Source: Planctomycetaceae bacterium (GTDB lineage Bacteria; Planctomycetota; Planctomycetia; Planctomycetales; Planctomycetaceae). Taken from it: a stretch of DNA of 64,000 bases. Both the position numbers and the translations under genes were made by a program. Shown here piece by piece: positions 55,399-64,000 of this stretch. The stretch lies in the NCBI GenBank assembly GCA_024742875.1, contig JANSXP010000008.1, positions 124,001-188,000 of the forward strand, in the 5' to 3' direction. Positions within the stretch are counted from its first letter, which is position 1. Each line of letters opens with the position of its first letter. Below the pieces are notes generated by a model. That model was not told the origin of the DNA and ran no database searches. It saw only the letters and a program-made list of their open reading frames with translations.

Positions 55399-56172
55399 GT
55401 GTCCGTAGGCGAATACATTCGTAACTCGCAGATCTGGAAGAGTATCTTCCGGCACCCCGCGCCGACAGATCGTCGAAACCGCGTCGTGGTGATGCTGACC
55501 AACTTCTTCCTGCACCTGCACCCGGTGTCCATCAAGCAACAGGGAATCGCGCTGTCCTACACATGGTGTATGGGCGGCATTACGTTCTTCCTGTTCCTGG
55601 TGGAAGCACTGACGGGCGTACTGCTGATGTTCTATTACCGTCCCACACTGGAGTGGGCGTTCTACGACATTCAGGCACTGCGAGACGTTCAGACACTGGG
55701 AATCATGCGTGAGATTCACCGCTGGGGTGCACACGCAATGGTGATTACCGTGTGGCTCCATATGTACCGCGTGTTCCTGACAGGCAGTTACAAACCACCG
55801 CGAGAATTTAACTGGGTGGTGGGCGTCCTTTTGCTTGTGCTGACGCTCCTGCTGTCTTTTACCGGATACCTCCTGCCATGGGACCAACTTGCGATCTGGG
55901 CGATCACCGTAGGGTCCAACATGGCCCGCGCCCATCCTTTCCTCGGTGGCGAAGGGCCCGGTTTTCAGATTTTGAACATGGGTGGCTACGACCTGATCAC
56001 CAATGCCAGTGACGCGAAGTTTCTGCTGCTGGGTGGACGGTTTGTGGGCGAAGCGACGCTGAACCGGTTCTATATCCTCCATTGTGTGGCTATTCCGATC
56101 GTTGTCGCGGGACTCATCGCCATTCACTTTTGGCGTGTCCGCAAAGATGGTGGCATCAGCCAGCCTCTGTAG
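55399..56172 (+). CDS. cytochrome b, N-terminal (b6-like) subunit
   Basis: A 257-residue protein with four transmembrane helices that match the haem-carrying half of cytochrome b: GGITFFLFLVEALTGVLLMFYYRP, REIHRWGAHAMVITVWLHMYRVFLTGSY, GVLLLVLTLLLSFTGYLLPWDQ and FYILHCVAIPIVVAGLIAIHFWRVRKDG. The His pairs in helices B and D (HRWGAH..., HMYR; HCVAIP, HFWR) bind the two b haems. As in b6f complexes, the C-terminal helices are on a separate gene, the next one. GTG 55399 begins 59 bp after the Rieske stop with AAGGAAGC upstream. Confidence 0.95.
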   Translation: MSVGEYIRNSQIWKSIFRHPAPTDRRNRVVVMLTNFFLHLHPVSIKQQGIALSYTWCMGGITFFLFLVEALTGVLLMFYYRPTLEWAFYDIQALRDVQTLGIMREIHRWGAHAMVITVWLHMYRVFLTGSYKPPREFNWVVGVLLLVLTLLLSFTGYLLPWDQLAIWAITVGSNMARAHPFLGGEGPGFQILNMGGYDLITNASDAKFLLLGGRFVGEATLNRFYILHCVAIPIVVAGLIAIHFWRVRKDGGISQPL

Positions 56173-56251
56173 GCTGTTCTGTGCTTCGACTGTTCGTCGG
56201 CCGTTGTCGACGATGAACCTCACGTGATCCTTAACTGATTCGGTTCACTCG

Positions 56252-57625
56252 ATGAATCCCCATCCTGATTTAACGTCCAGCGTCCTGCACGGCCTTGGCT
56301 GGTTCTACCTCATCCTGTTCGTGATGAACTTGTGGTGGACGGCCCGCAGCTACAAGCTGGATGGCGAGTTTTCCAAAGACACTCCCATTCTGGGCGGCGT
56401 ACCTGTGGCCACCATCTGGGCCGTCCTGTCAGCCATCCTGCTGATGGTTTCAGCCGCTCATTTTACCGGCACCAGCAGCCCGGATACGTTCCTGATTCGA
56501 CTCCCGGAGTGGTTCAAGAACCCGGTCGATGCCTTCTTTGCTGATCCCAAGATCTATTTCGCGGGCTCTCTGGTCCTGTTCTGGGCCATGATTCAATTCC
56601 GTGAATGGTGGATCAAAGACACCGTCGCCTGGTCACTTCTGCAGGGATCTTTGATCTTCCTCGCCCTGTCCATGAGTGACTACGACTTCCGCCAGATCGT
56701 CGGCAAGCCGGACAATGTTCCCATTGTCGCCATGTTGTTCATCGTCAGCTTCCTGACATGGATCTACTTCCGCCGTGCGTGCGACAACGACCGCCGCATC
56801 GAAGAGGGTCGGCCGCTGTTTGAGCAGGAGAACAACGAGAAAGTGCTCGTCTGGCCTGACCTGGTTTACACAGAGCTGATCTGCATGGTGCTTCTGACCG
56901 TTGTGCTCGTGTTCTGGGGCATCGCGTTGAAAGCTCCTCTGGAAGAACCCGCCTCCTCGGTGAAGACCCCCAACCCTTCGAAAGCTCCCTGGTACTTCCT
57001 GGGACTGCAGGAAATGCTGGTCTATTTCGACCCATGGCTGGCCGGAGTGGTGCTGCCGGGCATTATTCTTGGTGGCCTGATGGCGATTCCTTACATCGAC
57101 TTCAACAAGACGGGCAACGGTTACTACGTGTTTAAAGAACGAGCCTTCGCCGTCACGACATTCCTGTTTGGCTTCTTCCCATTGTGGATCGCTCTGATCG
57201 TTCTGGGAACGTTTCTGCGAGGCCCGAACTGGAACTTCTACGGAATCTATGAGGTCTGGGACGTGCACAAGGTCGAAGCGGCCAACAACGTCAACCTCTC
57301 GGAATTCTTCTGGGGCTTCCCCGGAATCAGCGCCATTTATGGCGGCATGCCCAAGGGAGATGCTTTCCTCGGTAGTCCCGTCGCCACCATGCTGCTGCGG
57401 GAATCCCCGGGCATCGTGTTGATCTTTCTGTACTTCGCCGTACTGCCACCGATTCTCGGTCTGACAGTGCTCCGTAAGTACTTTGTGAAAATGGGGATCT
57501 TCCGTTTCCTCGTATTCTCCAATCTCGCACTGTGGATGGCCGTCTTGCCAATCAAGATGGTTCTCCGCTGGGCGTTTTCGTTGAAGTACATCGTGGGTAT
57601 CCCCGAGTGGTTCTTTAACATTTAG
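56252..57625 (+). CDS. cytochrome b C-terminal (subunit IV-like) subunit, long form
   Basis: A 457-residue polytopic protein, far longer than plant subunit IV (about 160). Its central part, NPSKAPWYFLGLQEMLVYFDPWLAGVVLPG, is the subunit IV quinol-site segment with APWY in place of the usual PEWY motif. The N-terminal 200 residues add about five helices (LHGLGWFYLILFVMNLWWTAR, FAGSLVLFWAMIQFREWW) not found in classical subunit IV; the C-terminus adds more (GIVLIFLYFAVLPPILGLTVL). It pairs with the b6-like protein upstream to build the quinol oxidation site. The replaced motif may alter quinol specificity or midpoint potential. Confidence 0.9.
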   Translation: MNPHPDLTSSVLHGLGWFYLILFVMNLWWTARSYKLDGEFSKDTPILGGVPVATIWAVLSAILLMVSAAHFTGTSSPDTFLIRLPEWFKNPVDAFFADPKIYFAGSLVLFWAMIQFREWWIKDTVAWSLLQGSLIFLALSMSDYDFRQIVGKPDNVPIVAMLFIVSFLTWIYFRRACDNDRRIEEGRPLFEQENNEKVLVWPDLVYTELICMVLLTVVLVFWGIALKAPLEEPASSVKTPNPSKAPWYFLGLQEMLVYFDPWLAGVVLPGIILGGLMAIPYIDFNKTGNGYYVFKERAFAVTTFLFGFFPLWIALIVLGTFLRGPNWNFYGIYEVWDVHKVEAANNVNLSEFFWGFPGISAIYGGMPKGDAFLGSPVATMLLRESPGIVLIFLYFAVLPPILGLTVLRKYFVKMGIFRFLVFSNLALWMAVLPIKMVLRWAFSLKYIVGIPEWFFNI

Positions 57626-57722
57626 AATCCTTTCGTTTGTCAATTCTCGCGCGTGATGTGCGATCGTCTCCCACGGTTTTCTCTGTGGACAGACATAACT
57701 CCTCGCTGGAGCCTTTTCTGAC

Positions 57723-60700
57723 ATGCCGGCAACTGAACAATATTTCTGGAACCAGAAAAAGCTGCACAAAGTCTTCGCGGGCACTTGTGTGGCGTTGCTC
57801 GTGGCTGTGATCTGGACCATGGTCCAGGACTACTCAGACCCATGGCGCTCTTACCAATCCACCAACTTCGAGCTTCAAGCGAAGAAGAAAGAGCGTGACA
57901 TCGCTCAGATGAAGACGTGGGAGTACGAGACTCGCATGGAAGAACTCACGACCGAAAGGCGAGAGATCTCCACGGCGATGAAAGAGCTGAGCGACATTGA
58001 CGCCAAGGTGGCTAAGCAGCTTGATATGGCCACTCGCAAGTTCGACGCTCTGGCGTTGAAACTCAAAAGCCAGAATGCGTTGCGTGACGAGGCCCGAGCG
58101 GGATACGACCTCGCCATTCGTGACACGCTGCCACAGGATGTGCTTGCCAAACGCTTCGCAGGCTTCGAGGCAGCGCAGACGGCAGCCGACGAGATTCAGC
58201 TGGAACTGGAAGCTGCACAGCGAGAACTGGACGATGTGGGCATGCCAAAAGGGCTCGACCCAGACGGTGAGCCACTTTACACAGCTGAGGAAGCGACACT
58301 CGTCGTCAAACTGGCTGATGTGCAGGCGCGTGCCGCTGAAAACAAAAAGCAGATGGACAAGCTGGAAGCGGACATCAAGCTGGCAGAGGATGCGCTGGAC
58401 GACATTGCTCCGGAAGGCACCTGGAAGAAAGTGAAGCGAAAAATCATGGAGGCACCGATCATTGATGGCTTCAATGGTCACCTGAAGGTCACTCAGGACT
58501 GGCTTCCAGATCTGCACCAGACACTGGGCATGACAGAAATTGCTCGTTTTGACCGCTGTCGAACGTGCCACATGAACATGGATCGCACGGCGCCTGGCAA
58601 CAAGCCTGCTTTCCCTCACGGCATCGCCAGCGAGAACAACGTCGATACGTGGGTCAAAGAGAACAAGTTTCCACACCCCTACACGACCCATCCAAATCAC
58701 GAACTGTTTGTGACGGCATCCAGTCCGCACCCCGTGTCCAAATTTGGCTGTACGGTGTGCCACGACGGTCAGGGCTCGGGCACAACATTCGGAAATGCGG
58801 AACACACACCCAACGATCCGAATCAGGCGCACCAGTGGGAAGAGGAATTCGGTTACCACCCCAATCATTTCTGGGAGTACCCGATGCAGCCGGACCGCTT
58901 CCAGGAATCCACCTGCATCAAATGTCACCATGACGTTGTTGAGCTGGGCATCAATCCCCAATTTGGAGCGTCAGCTCCCAAGGCTTACAAGGGCTTCACG
59001 CTGATCCAAAAGTACGGCTGCTTTGGCTGCCACGAGATCCATGGGTATGACGGTGGTGATGCAATCGGCCCCGACATGCGTCTTGAACCGCAGACAGAAG
59101 GCCAGATGGCCCGCGTGGAAGCGGACCCCGCTCAGCACGCTGGTAAGTACCGCAAAGTGGGCCCGGCCCTGCGGCACATCGCTGCCAAAACCTCCGCCGG
59201 CTTTATCTACGACTGGACGCAGGAACCCAAGCGTTTCCGTCCCAGCACAAAGATGCCGCAGTTCTTTAACCTGCGAAGTCACTTGAACAAAGAGCAGGGC
59301 GATGAAACCGACGGCTACGAGGAAGTTGAGCTGGCAGGTCTGACCTCGGTACTGCTGAACGGGTCAGAGGATATCGATTTGCTCCAGCCGGCCGCAGATT
59401 ACGTCGCCAACGCCGAGCGAGGCAAGCAGTTGTTCACAGAGCGAGGCTGTCTCGCCTGTCACCAGCACGATGCCACTCCCGGCTCAACGGCCGATTTTGG
59501 TCCTGATATCAGCAAGATTCATCAGAAGGTGAATCGCAATGCAGACAACGCAGAGTTCAGCGACTGGCTGTACACGTGGGTCAAGGAGCCCACACGCTAC
59601 CACGCACGAACTCGCATGCCTCACCTGTATCTCGATCCCTACACAGTGGGCGAAGAGACCATCGACCCCGCCGCAGACATCACGGCCTTCCTGCTGGCTC
59701 AGGGAGAACCCGGTGAGTTTATGCAGGCTGATCCCTCCAGCTTCGAGCTTTCCAAGCTGGATGAGCTGGTCACTCTGTACCTGAAGAAGGCTCGCTACAG
59801 CGAAAAAGCTGTGGAAGCCATTCTGAGCAGTAAGAAATTCCCCGCTTTGGCGGAAGACCTGGCGGGCGATGAACGCGTGCTGGCTACGGCCAACGGCGAT
59901 GCGGTTGAGAGTGACGAGGACTGGAAGCAGCGAAAGCTGGAGTACATCGGTCGCCGATCGGTGTCGCGTTACGGCTGTTACGGCTGCCATGACATCCCCG
60001 GATATGAAGACTCTCGTCCGATCGGTGTTGCTCTTCAGGACTGGGGTCGTAAAGACACCAGCAAGCTGGGCATCGAGCACATTGAAGAATTCCTGCACCA
60101 TCATGGGGAACCTGATGGATCATCCACCATGGATCGCGTCGAGGACGCAATGGCAATGGCGAAGGATGGCACCTACGGTGAAGAAGAAGTCGCTCCAGAG
60201 CTGACGCAAGCCTACTTCTACGACAGTCTGATCCACCACGGTCGACCGGGATTCATCTGGCAGAAACTTCGTGATCCACGCAGCTACGACTACGAGAAGA
60301 CGGATACCAAAGGCTACGACGAACGCCTGCGAATGCCTAAGTTCCCACTGAAAGAAGACGAAGTGGAAGCAATCGCCACCTTCGTTCTGGGTCTGGTCGC
60401 TGAGCCTCCCGCTGAGCAGTACATCTATCAGCCGGACGTGCGTGAGAAGACCCGCATCGATGGTGAGTTCCTGCTGGCGAAGTACAACTGCACCGGCTGC
60501 CACATGATCGAACTCCCGAAGGTCACGTACGGAGTCGATATCGAGGAGGACGTGCTCCCGACACAGCTCTCCCCAGCTGACTACGAAAACGCCCGCGATC
60601 TGCTGCTGAAGTTCCGCAAACCGAAGAACGCGTTGACGGGCGAGAAACGGACCTTCCTCGTGGATGGAGAGGAAATGGAACTTCCATTAGCCTCATTCCA

Positions 60701-61631
60701 CGGCATCCGCATGGTCCTGCCGGATCCTGAGGAAGAAGACCCGGAATATCGTGAGTCTGGTTTTGACACATGGGAGACCCTCGACTTCGGCAGTGAGGAA
60801 GACGCGCCGCGAGTTCTGCCAAGTTCTCGAATCACAATTACTGACACCAAGATGGTGGACTATCAGCCGTCACGGGGCGGAGCTTACGCCGAGATGCTGG
60901 TCGACTATCTGACCGAAAACGTCACCGGCGGAAACCGCAATCTGGCATGGCAGGCTTCACCGCCTCCGCTGTACCAGGAAGGCTTCAAAGTACAGACACC
61001 GTGGCTCTACCAGTTCCTGCTGGAGCCAGAAAAACTGCGCTACACCACAGTGCTGCGGATGCCGAGATTCACGCTTTCTGACGAAGAAGCGAGGGCTCTG
61101 GCCAATTACTTTGCTGCCGTCGACGGGGCTGCCTTCCCCTATCAGGAAGTGCTTCCGACAGACGGCGACTACGTCGCCGAAAAGACACAGCAGTTGGAAA
61201 CTGAAGGGCTGCTGACACAAAACGAGGACTACCTGAGTGAGTGCTGGAAGACCATCAATGGGCCTTTGTGCATCAAGTGTCATTCCGTGGGCGCCCGTAA
61301 GTTCAAAGCCTCCGATCCCAAAAAGGACATTCAGGGGCCGAACCTGAATCGAGTCGAAAGACGACTTCGATCTGACTGGGTGAAGCTCTGGATCTACAAG
61401 CCGACTTGGATCACGCCTTACACGTCGATGCCTGTCAACTTCCCGAAGAACAACACGACTCAGTTCCCTGATCTGTTCAAGGGTGACCCGGAGGCGCAGG
61501 TCGGTGCGGTCCGTGACGGTCTGTTCAACTACTCCAAACTACTGGAAGACGTTGGTCCCACGGTCTACGCTCCACCAGTCGCAACACCAGACGCCGCGGC
61601 TGACACAACAGCTGCCGGAGCGGAGGAATAG
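57723..61631 (+). CDS. membrane-anchored octahaem cytochrome c, 1,302 aa
   Basis: A very large subunit. One N-terminal anchor (KVFAGTCVALLVAVIWTMVQ) is followed by a charged coiled coil of about 200 residues (ERDIAQMKTWEYETRMEELT...) and eight CxxCH haem sites starting at residues 279 (CRTCH), 343 (CTVCH), 398 (CIKCH), 433 (CFGCH), 576 (CLACH), 752 (CYGCH), 923 (CTGCH) and 1183 (CIKCH). Several cytochrome c folds repeat (GCFGCHEI..., distal Met in TKMPQF, TRMPHL, LRMPKF, LRMPRF). It replaces cytochrome c1/f as electron acceptor of the Rieske protein. Located in the periplasm, fixed at the membrane. Third partner of the complex; 97 bp after the cytochrome b gene. Confidence 0.95.
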   Translation: MPATEQYFWNQKKLHKVFAGTCVALLVAVIWTMVQDYSDPWRSYQSTNFELQAKKKERDIAQMKTWEYETRMEELTTERREISTAMKELSDIDAKVAKQLDMATRKFDALALKLKSQNALRDEARAGYDLAIRDTLPQDVLAKRFAGFEAAQTAADEIQLELEAAQRELDDVGMPKGLDPDGEPLYTAEEATLVVKLADVQARAAENKKQMDKLEADIKLAEDALDDIAPEGTWKKVKRKIMEAPIIDGFNGHLKVTQDWLPDLHQTLGMTEIARFDRCRTCHMNMDRTAPGNKPAFPHGIASENNVDTWVKENKFPHPYTTHPNHELFVTASSPHPVSKFGCTVCHDGQGSGTTFGNAEHTPNDPNQAHQWEEEFGYHPNHFWEYPMQPDRFQESTCIKCHHDVVELGINPQFGASAPKAYKGFTLIQKYGCFGCHEIHGYDGGDAIGPDMRLEPQTEGQMARVEADPAQHAGKYRKVGPALRHIAAKTSAGFIYDWTQEPKRFRPSTKMPQFFNLRSHLNKEQGDETDGYEEVELAGLTSVLLNGSEDIDLLQPAADYVANAERGKQLFTERGCLACHQHDATPGSTADFGPDISKIHQKVNRNADNAEFSDWLYTWVKEPTRYHARTRMPHLYLDPYTVGEETIDPAADITAFLLAQGEPGEFMQADPSSFELSKLDELVTLYLKKARYSEKAVEAILSSKKFPALAEDLAGDERVLATANGDAVESDEDWKQRKLEYIGRRSVSRYGCYGCHDIPGYEDSRPIGVALQDWGRKDTSKLGIEHIEEFLHHHGEPDGSSTMDRVEDAMAMAKDGTYGEEEVAPELTQAYFYDSLIHHGRPGFIWQKLRDPRSYDYEKTDTKGYDERLRMPKFPLKEDEVEAIATFVLGLVAEPPAEQYIYQPDVREKTRIDGEFLLAKYNCTGCHMIELPKVTYGVDIEEDVLPTQLSPADYENARDLLLKFRKPKNALTGEKRTFLVDGEEMELPLASFHGIRMVLPDPEEEDPEYRESGFDTWETLDFGSEEDAPRVLPSSRITITDTKMVDYQPSRGGAYAEMLVDYLTENVTGGNRNLAWQASPPPLYQEGFKVQTPWLYQFLLEPEKLRYTTVLRMPRFTLSDEEARALANYFAAVDGAAFPYQEVLPTDGDYVAEKTQQLETEGLLTQNEDYLSECWKTINGPLCIKCHSVGARKFKASDPKKDIQGPNLNRVERRLRSDWVKLWIYKPTWITPYTSMPVNFPKNNTTQFPDLFKGDPEAQVGAVRDGLFNYSKLLEDVGPTVYAPPVATPDAAADTTAAGAEE

Positions 61632-61633
61632 TC

Positions 61634-62494
61634 ATGCAAAAGTTTCAGATAATCACGCTCCTCTCCCTCGCGTCCCTGGCGGGCTGCGGGGAATACGGTG
61701 GAGGCTCTGCCGTCGTTCCGGAAGTCACCGTTCTACCTGCTGACCTGAGTGGCGGTGAAGTCGTTGCCGCCGAGACTGGTGATGGAGGAAGCCAGCCTGC
61801 GACCGAATCAGGCGGCTCAGGGCCGGGCACACTGACTGGCCGAGTCGTCATGGTTGGCGATTATCCACAGTTGAAACCTCTGTTTGCACAGGGCGCGGAT
61901 ATCAAAGACAAAGAGGTTTGCGCGGCCGTCGAAGTCCCCAATGAACAGCTTGTCGTGGGAACGGACAACGGAGTGCAGAACGTCTTTGTCTTCATGCGAA
62001 AGGCGCCGAAGGGTTCACCGAAACTCGAATCAGCGGAACCGCTGTACTTCGACCAGAAGAACTGCCGATTTCTGCCTCGCGCCATGATTGTGCCTGTTGG
62101 AGCCACACTGAAAGTTCTCAGCGGAGATGCTGTCGCTCACAACACACACACCAATCCGGCTCGCAACAACGGTGTTTCCAGTCTGGTTCCAGCGAACGAC
62201 CGCGAGGGAACACTGGAACTGGTTTACAAGACCGCGGAAAACCCATTCGCCGTCACATGCGACTTCCACTCATGGATGAAGGCTTATCACCTGCCACTCG
62301 ACCATCCCTACGGTGCCGTTACAGACGAGAATGGTCGATTTGAGATCAAGGACATCCCATCCGGGACACACGACTTCGTCGTCTGGCACGAATCCGCTAC
62401 CGGCAACTTCGTTGAACGCAAGTTGAAGGTTACGATCAAGCCCGGCCAAAACGAGCTGGAAATCCCTTACGCCTCCTCCAAGTTGGCGCTTTAA
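61634..62494 (+). CDS. cupredoxin-like lipoprotein of the bc operon
   Basis: A 286-residue lipoprotein: signal IITLLSLASLAGCGEY with lipobox LAGC (Cys18). The C-terminal part looks like a plastocyanin-type cupredoxin: VPVGATLKVLSGDAVAHNTHTNP (first His), then FAVTCDFHSWMKAYHLPLDHPYGAV (Cys-x2-His with further His) and a carboxypeptidase-regulatory-like strand set (VTDENGRFEIKDIPSGTHDFVVWHE). A Met axial ligand is possible in HSWM. If copper binds, it could carry electrons from the octahaem subunit to an oxidase. Starts 2 bp after the previous stop, with GGAGGAA as binding site. Confidence 0.85.
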   Translation: MQKFQIITLLSLASLAGCGEYGGGSAVVPEVTVLPADLSGGEVVAAETGDGGSQPATESGGSGPGTLTGRVVMVGDYPQLKPLFAQGADIKDKEVCAAVEVPNEQLVVGTDNGVQNVFVFMRKAPKGSPKLESAEPLYFDQKNCRFLPRAMIVPVGATLKVLSGDAVAHNTHTNPARNNGVSSLVPANDREGTLELVYKTAENPFAVTCDFHSWMKAYHLPLDHPYGAVTDENGRFEIKDIPSGTHDFVVWHESATGNFVERKLKVTIKPGQNELEIPYASSKLAL

Positions 62495-62551
62495 AGAATC
62501 ACGAGCTGACGTGCCGTCAGTAAAGAAACTGGCCGTCGAGGGTATAAATTG

Positions 62552-63985
62552 ATGTTTTTGAAGAACAGACATTTCAGCATTGTGACCTGCGGGCTCCTGC
62601 TTGCTGTCGTCGCAGGTTGTTCTGGCTCAGACCTCCCTGACTCTTTCAAAGCCCGGTTTGTCTACAGCGACCGTACCGAAGGCTTGATGAAGGAAGCTCA
62701 AAACGGTGTCGAAGACCTGCCGGGTGTCAAAGAACTGCTGGATGAGCGTTTCGGAGACCCTCAGCACCTTTTGGCATGGAGCCAGTTGCCCGTTGATTTC
62801 GGTGGTCTGTCGGGAACAGTTGCTGAGACTCCCGCTGGCGACGTTGTGAAGGATCTCAAGCTCAACCTGAGTGACAGCTTCACGCTGGAAGAAGGGCAGA
62901 CGGCTGTTGCCCAGTTTGTGACGGGCGAAGCAGCGCCGGCGGTCGTCATCATCACAGGCTGGGATGCGGAAAAGAGCGAAGCCATTCTGGCCTCTGCCAT
63001 GGAGACCGCTCCGGCACAGGGAGATCTGGTGGTCATCGGCGCGGGAGAGCGTCTTCAGACCGGGCGTTCGCTGTACATGCAGCATTGTTCACACTGCCAT
63101 GGAACCAGCGGCGATGGAAACGGCCCAACAGCGGAGTATCTGTACCCGCGTCCACGTGACTATCGTCATGGAGTATTTAAGTTCACGTCCACCAAGCCGC
63201 AGTCCAAAGTGAGTCGCGATGATCTCACGCGGGTGCTGCGAAACGGCGTGGCTGGCACCTATATGCCATCGTTCGTCCCGATGCTTAATGATGAACAGCT
63301 GTACGACGTGGTTGAATACGTCCGCTTCCTTTCCATGCGAGGCGAGTTTGAACGAAAGCTGGCTGGAGAGCTGTCTGCCGATTACTCGCAGGATGCCGTC
63401 GATGCCCGCAAAGCGGACGGGGAGTCGTACAAAGACATCGTTTCCGAGCTCAAGGATTTCCTCGCCGAAGACATGGCTGACAGTCTGGAGTTTGTGTCAG
63501 ATGACCTGGCCACATCATGGACTGAGGCCGATACCGACGACGCACTGATTACGCCCAACTCTCCGCGTGTTCCCGACTCGCCGGAGTCGCGGCGACTTGG
63601 TCGAGAGCTTTACCTCAGCAAGGCCATCAACTGCGCTGACTGCCACGGCGTCGCCGGCAACGGCAACGGCCCTCAGACCACAATCTACGAAAAAAATCCG
63701 GTCACACAGGAACTGTACTCCGAGCCGGGACTGCACGATGTTTGGGACAACCTGAATCAGCCACGAAATCTGACATACGGCATCTACCGCGGTGGGCGTC
63801 GACCGATCGATCTTTACCGCCGCATTTACGCTGGCATTAAAGGTTCTCGAATGCCGTCATTCAAGAACCTGAAAGACGACGAGATCTGGCACATCGTGAA
63901 TTACGTGCTCAGCATTCCATTTGAGCCGGAACCCGGACACGCACCGCTGCCTGCCGGCGATGTTGCGACCGCTTCGAACAACTAA
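62552..63985 (+). CDS. dihaem cytochrome c lipoprotein
   Basis: From ATG 62552 the protein is 477 residues (a TTG at 62549 is one codon upstream). Signal FSIVTCGLLLAVVAGCSGSD has lipobox VAGC, so it is lipid-anchored on the periplasmic side. Two class I cytochrome c domains follow: QHCSHCHGTSGDGNGPTAEYL with distal Met in TYMPSF, and INCADCHGVAGNGNGPQTT with distal Met in SRMPSF. Residues 30-160 have no haem motif and resemble nothing I know. It is the last complete gene of the operon in this window and a likely electron shuttle between the complex and a terminal oxidase. Binding site GAGGGT at 62538-62543. Confidence 0.93.
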   Translation: MFLKNRHFSIVTCGLLLAVVAGCSGSDLPDSFKARFVYSDRTEGLMKEAQNGVEDLPGVKELLDERFGDPQHLLAWSQLPVDFGGLSGTVAETPAGDVVKDLKLNLSDSFTLEEGQTAVAQFVTGEAAPAVVIITGWDAEKSEAILASAMETAPAQGDLVVIGAGERLQTGRSLYMQHCSHCHGTSGDGNGPTAEYLYPRPRDYRHGVFKFTSTKPQSKVSRDDLTRVLRNGVAGTYMPSFVPMLNDEQLYDVVEYVRFLSMRGEFERKLAGELSADYSQDAVDARKADGESYKDIVSELKDFLAEDMADSLEFVSDDLATSWTEADTDDALITPNSPRVPDSPESRRLGRELYLSKAINCADCHGVAGNGNGPQTTIYEKNPVTQELYSEPGLHDVWDNLNQPRNLTYGIYRGGRRPIDLYRRIYAGIKGSRMPSFKNLKDDEIWHIVNYVLSIPFEPEPGHAPLPAGDVATASNN

Positions 63986-64000
63986 CGCGAACGCGTTTTG

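Overview
The window is a gene-dense, roughly 58-60% GC chromosomal segment from a planctomycete, most likely of the order Planctomycetales. The evidence is a set of protein types that I associate with that phylum: secreted and lipid-anchored proteins of unknown family, a DUF5009-type membrane acyltransferase, a split cytochrome b with a very large multihaem cytochrome c, a HemN-like radical SAM protein beside a flavin halogenase-like enzyme, and a sensorless NtrB/NtrC pair. I see no rRNA or tRNA gene, no CRISPR array, no insertion sequence and no prophage. The species cannot be named from the sequence alone.

Layout. 1-6,040: the 3' end of an HtrA/Deg protease, rpsO, pnp, and a soluble histidine kinase with a sigma-54 response regulator. 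6,100-17,700: zinc alcohol dehydrogenase, a DUF493 protein, lhr helicase overlapping a nei-type glycosylase, riboflavin synthase, rsmA, guaB, and a secreted protein whose start lies inside guaB. 17,900-25,100: secreted and membrane proteins of unknown function, a larC-type nickel insertion gene with a His-rich tail and a 57-residue small gene behind it, a small protein with five SPLDxIR repeats, the DUF5009 protein, and a 7Fe ferredoxin. 25,600-38,700: an ECF sigma factor and a lipoprotein-like methyltransferase; then, mostly on the minus strand, an esterase, pgsA, rimO, lnt with a lipoprotein, a CnoX-like thioredoxin, a lipoprotein, tsaE and pyrH, with a hydrolase and a lipase on plus. 39,100-45,000: metK followed by a tandem repeat and terminator, a proline/arginine-rich membrane protein, and the TIGR03546/TIGR03545-type pair.

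45,300-53,700 holds an iron alcohol dehydrogenase and a PQQ-type propeller protein, then a group that looks biosynthetic: a HemW/HemN-like radical SAM enzyme, a UbiC-like chorismate lyase, a FAD enzyme with the halogenase motif WxWxIP, a small Rieske ferredoxin and an LplT-like transporter. 54,140-63,985 is one continuous respiratory operon: a Rieske protein with a long repeat-bearing N-terminus, cytochrome b in two polypeptides, a 1,302-residue membrane-anchored octahaem cytochrome c, a cupredoxin-like lipoprotein and a dihaem cytochrome c lipoprotein. It reads as a bc1/b6f-type quinol oxidoreductase with its own electron-carrying partners; downstream genes, perhaps an oxidase, lie beyond the window.

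The most unusual signals are (i) a short peptide motif, SPLD[QA]IR followed by Gly/Ala-rich spacer, present five times in the respiratory Rieske protein and five times in an unrelated SH3-like small protein 32 kb away, (ii) the octahaem bc complex itself, and (iii) the radical SAM / chorismate lyase / halogenase-like gene group.
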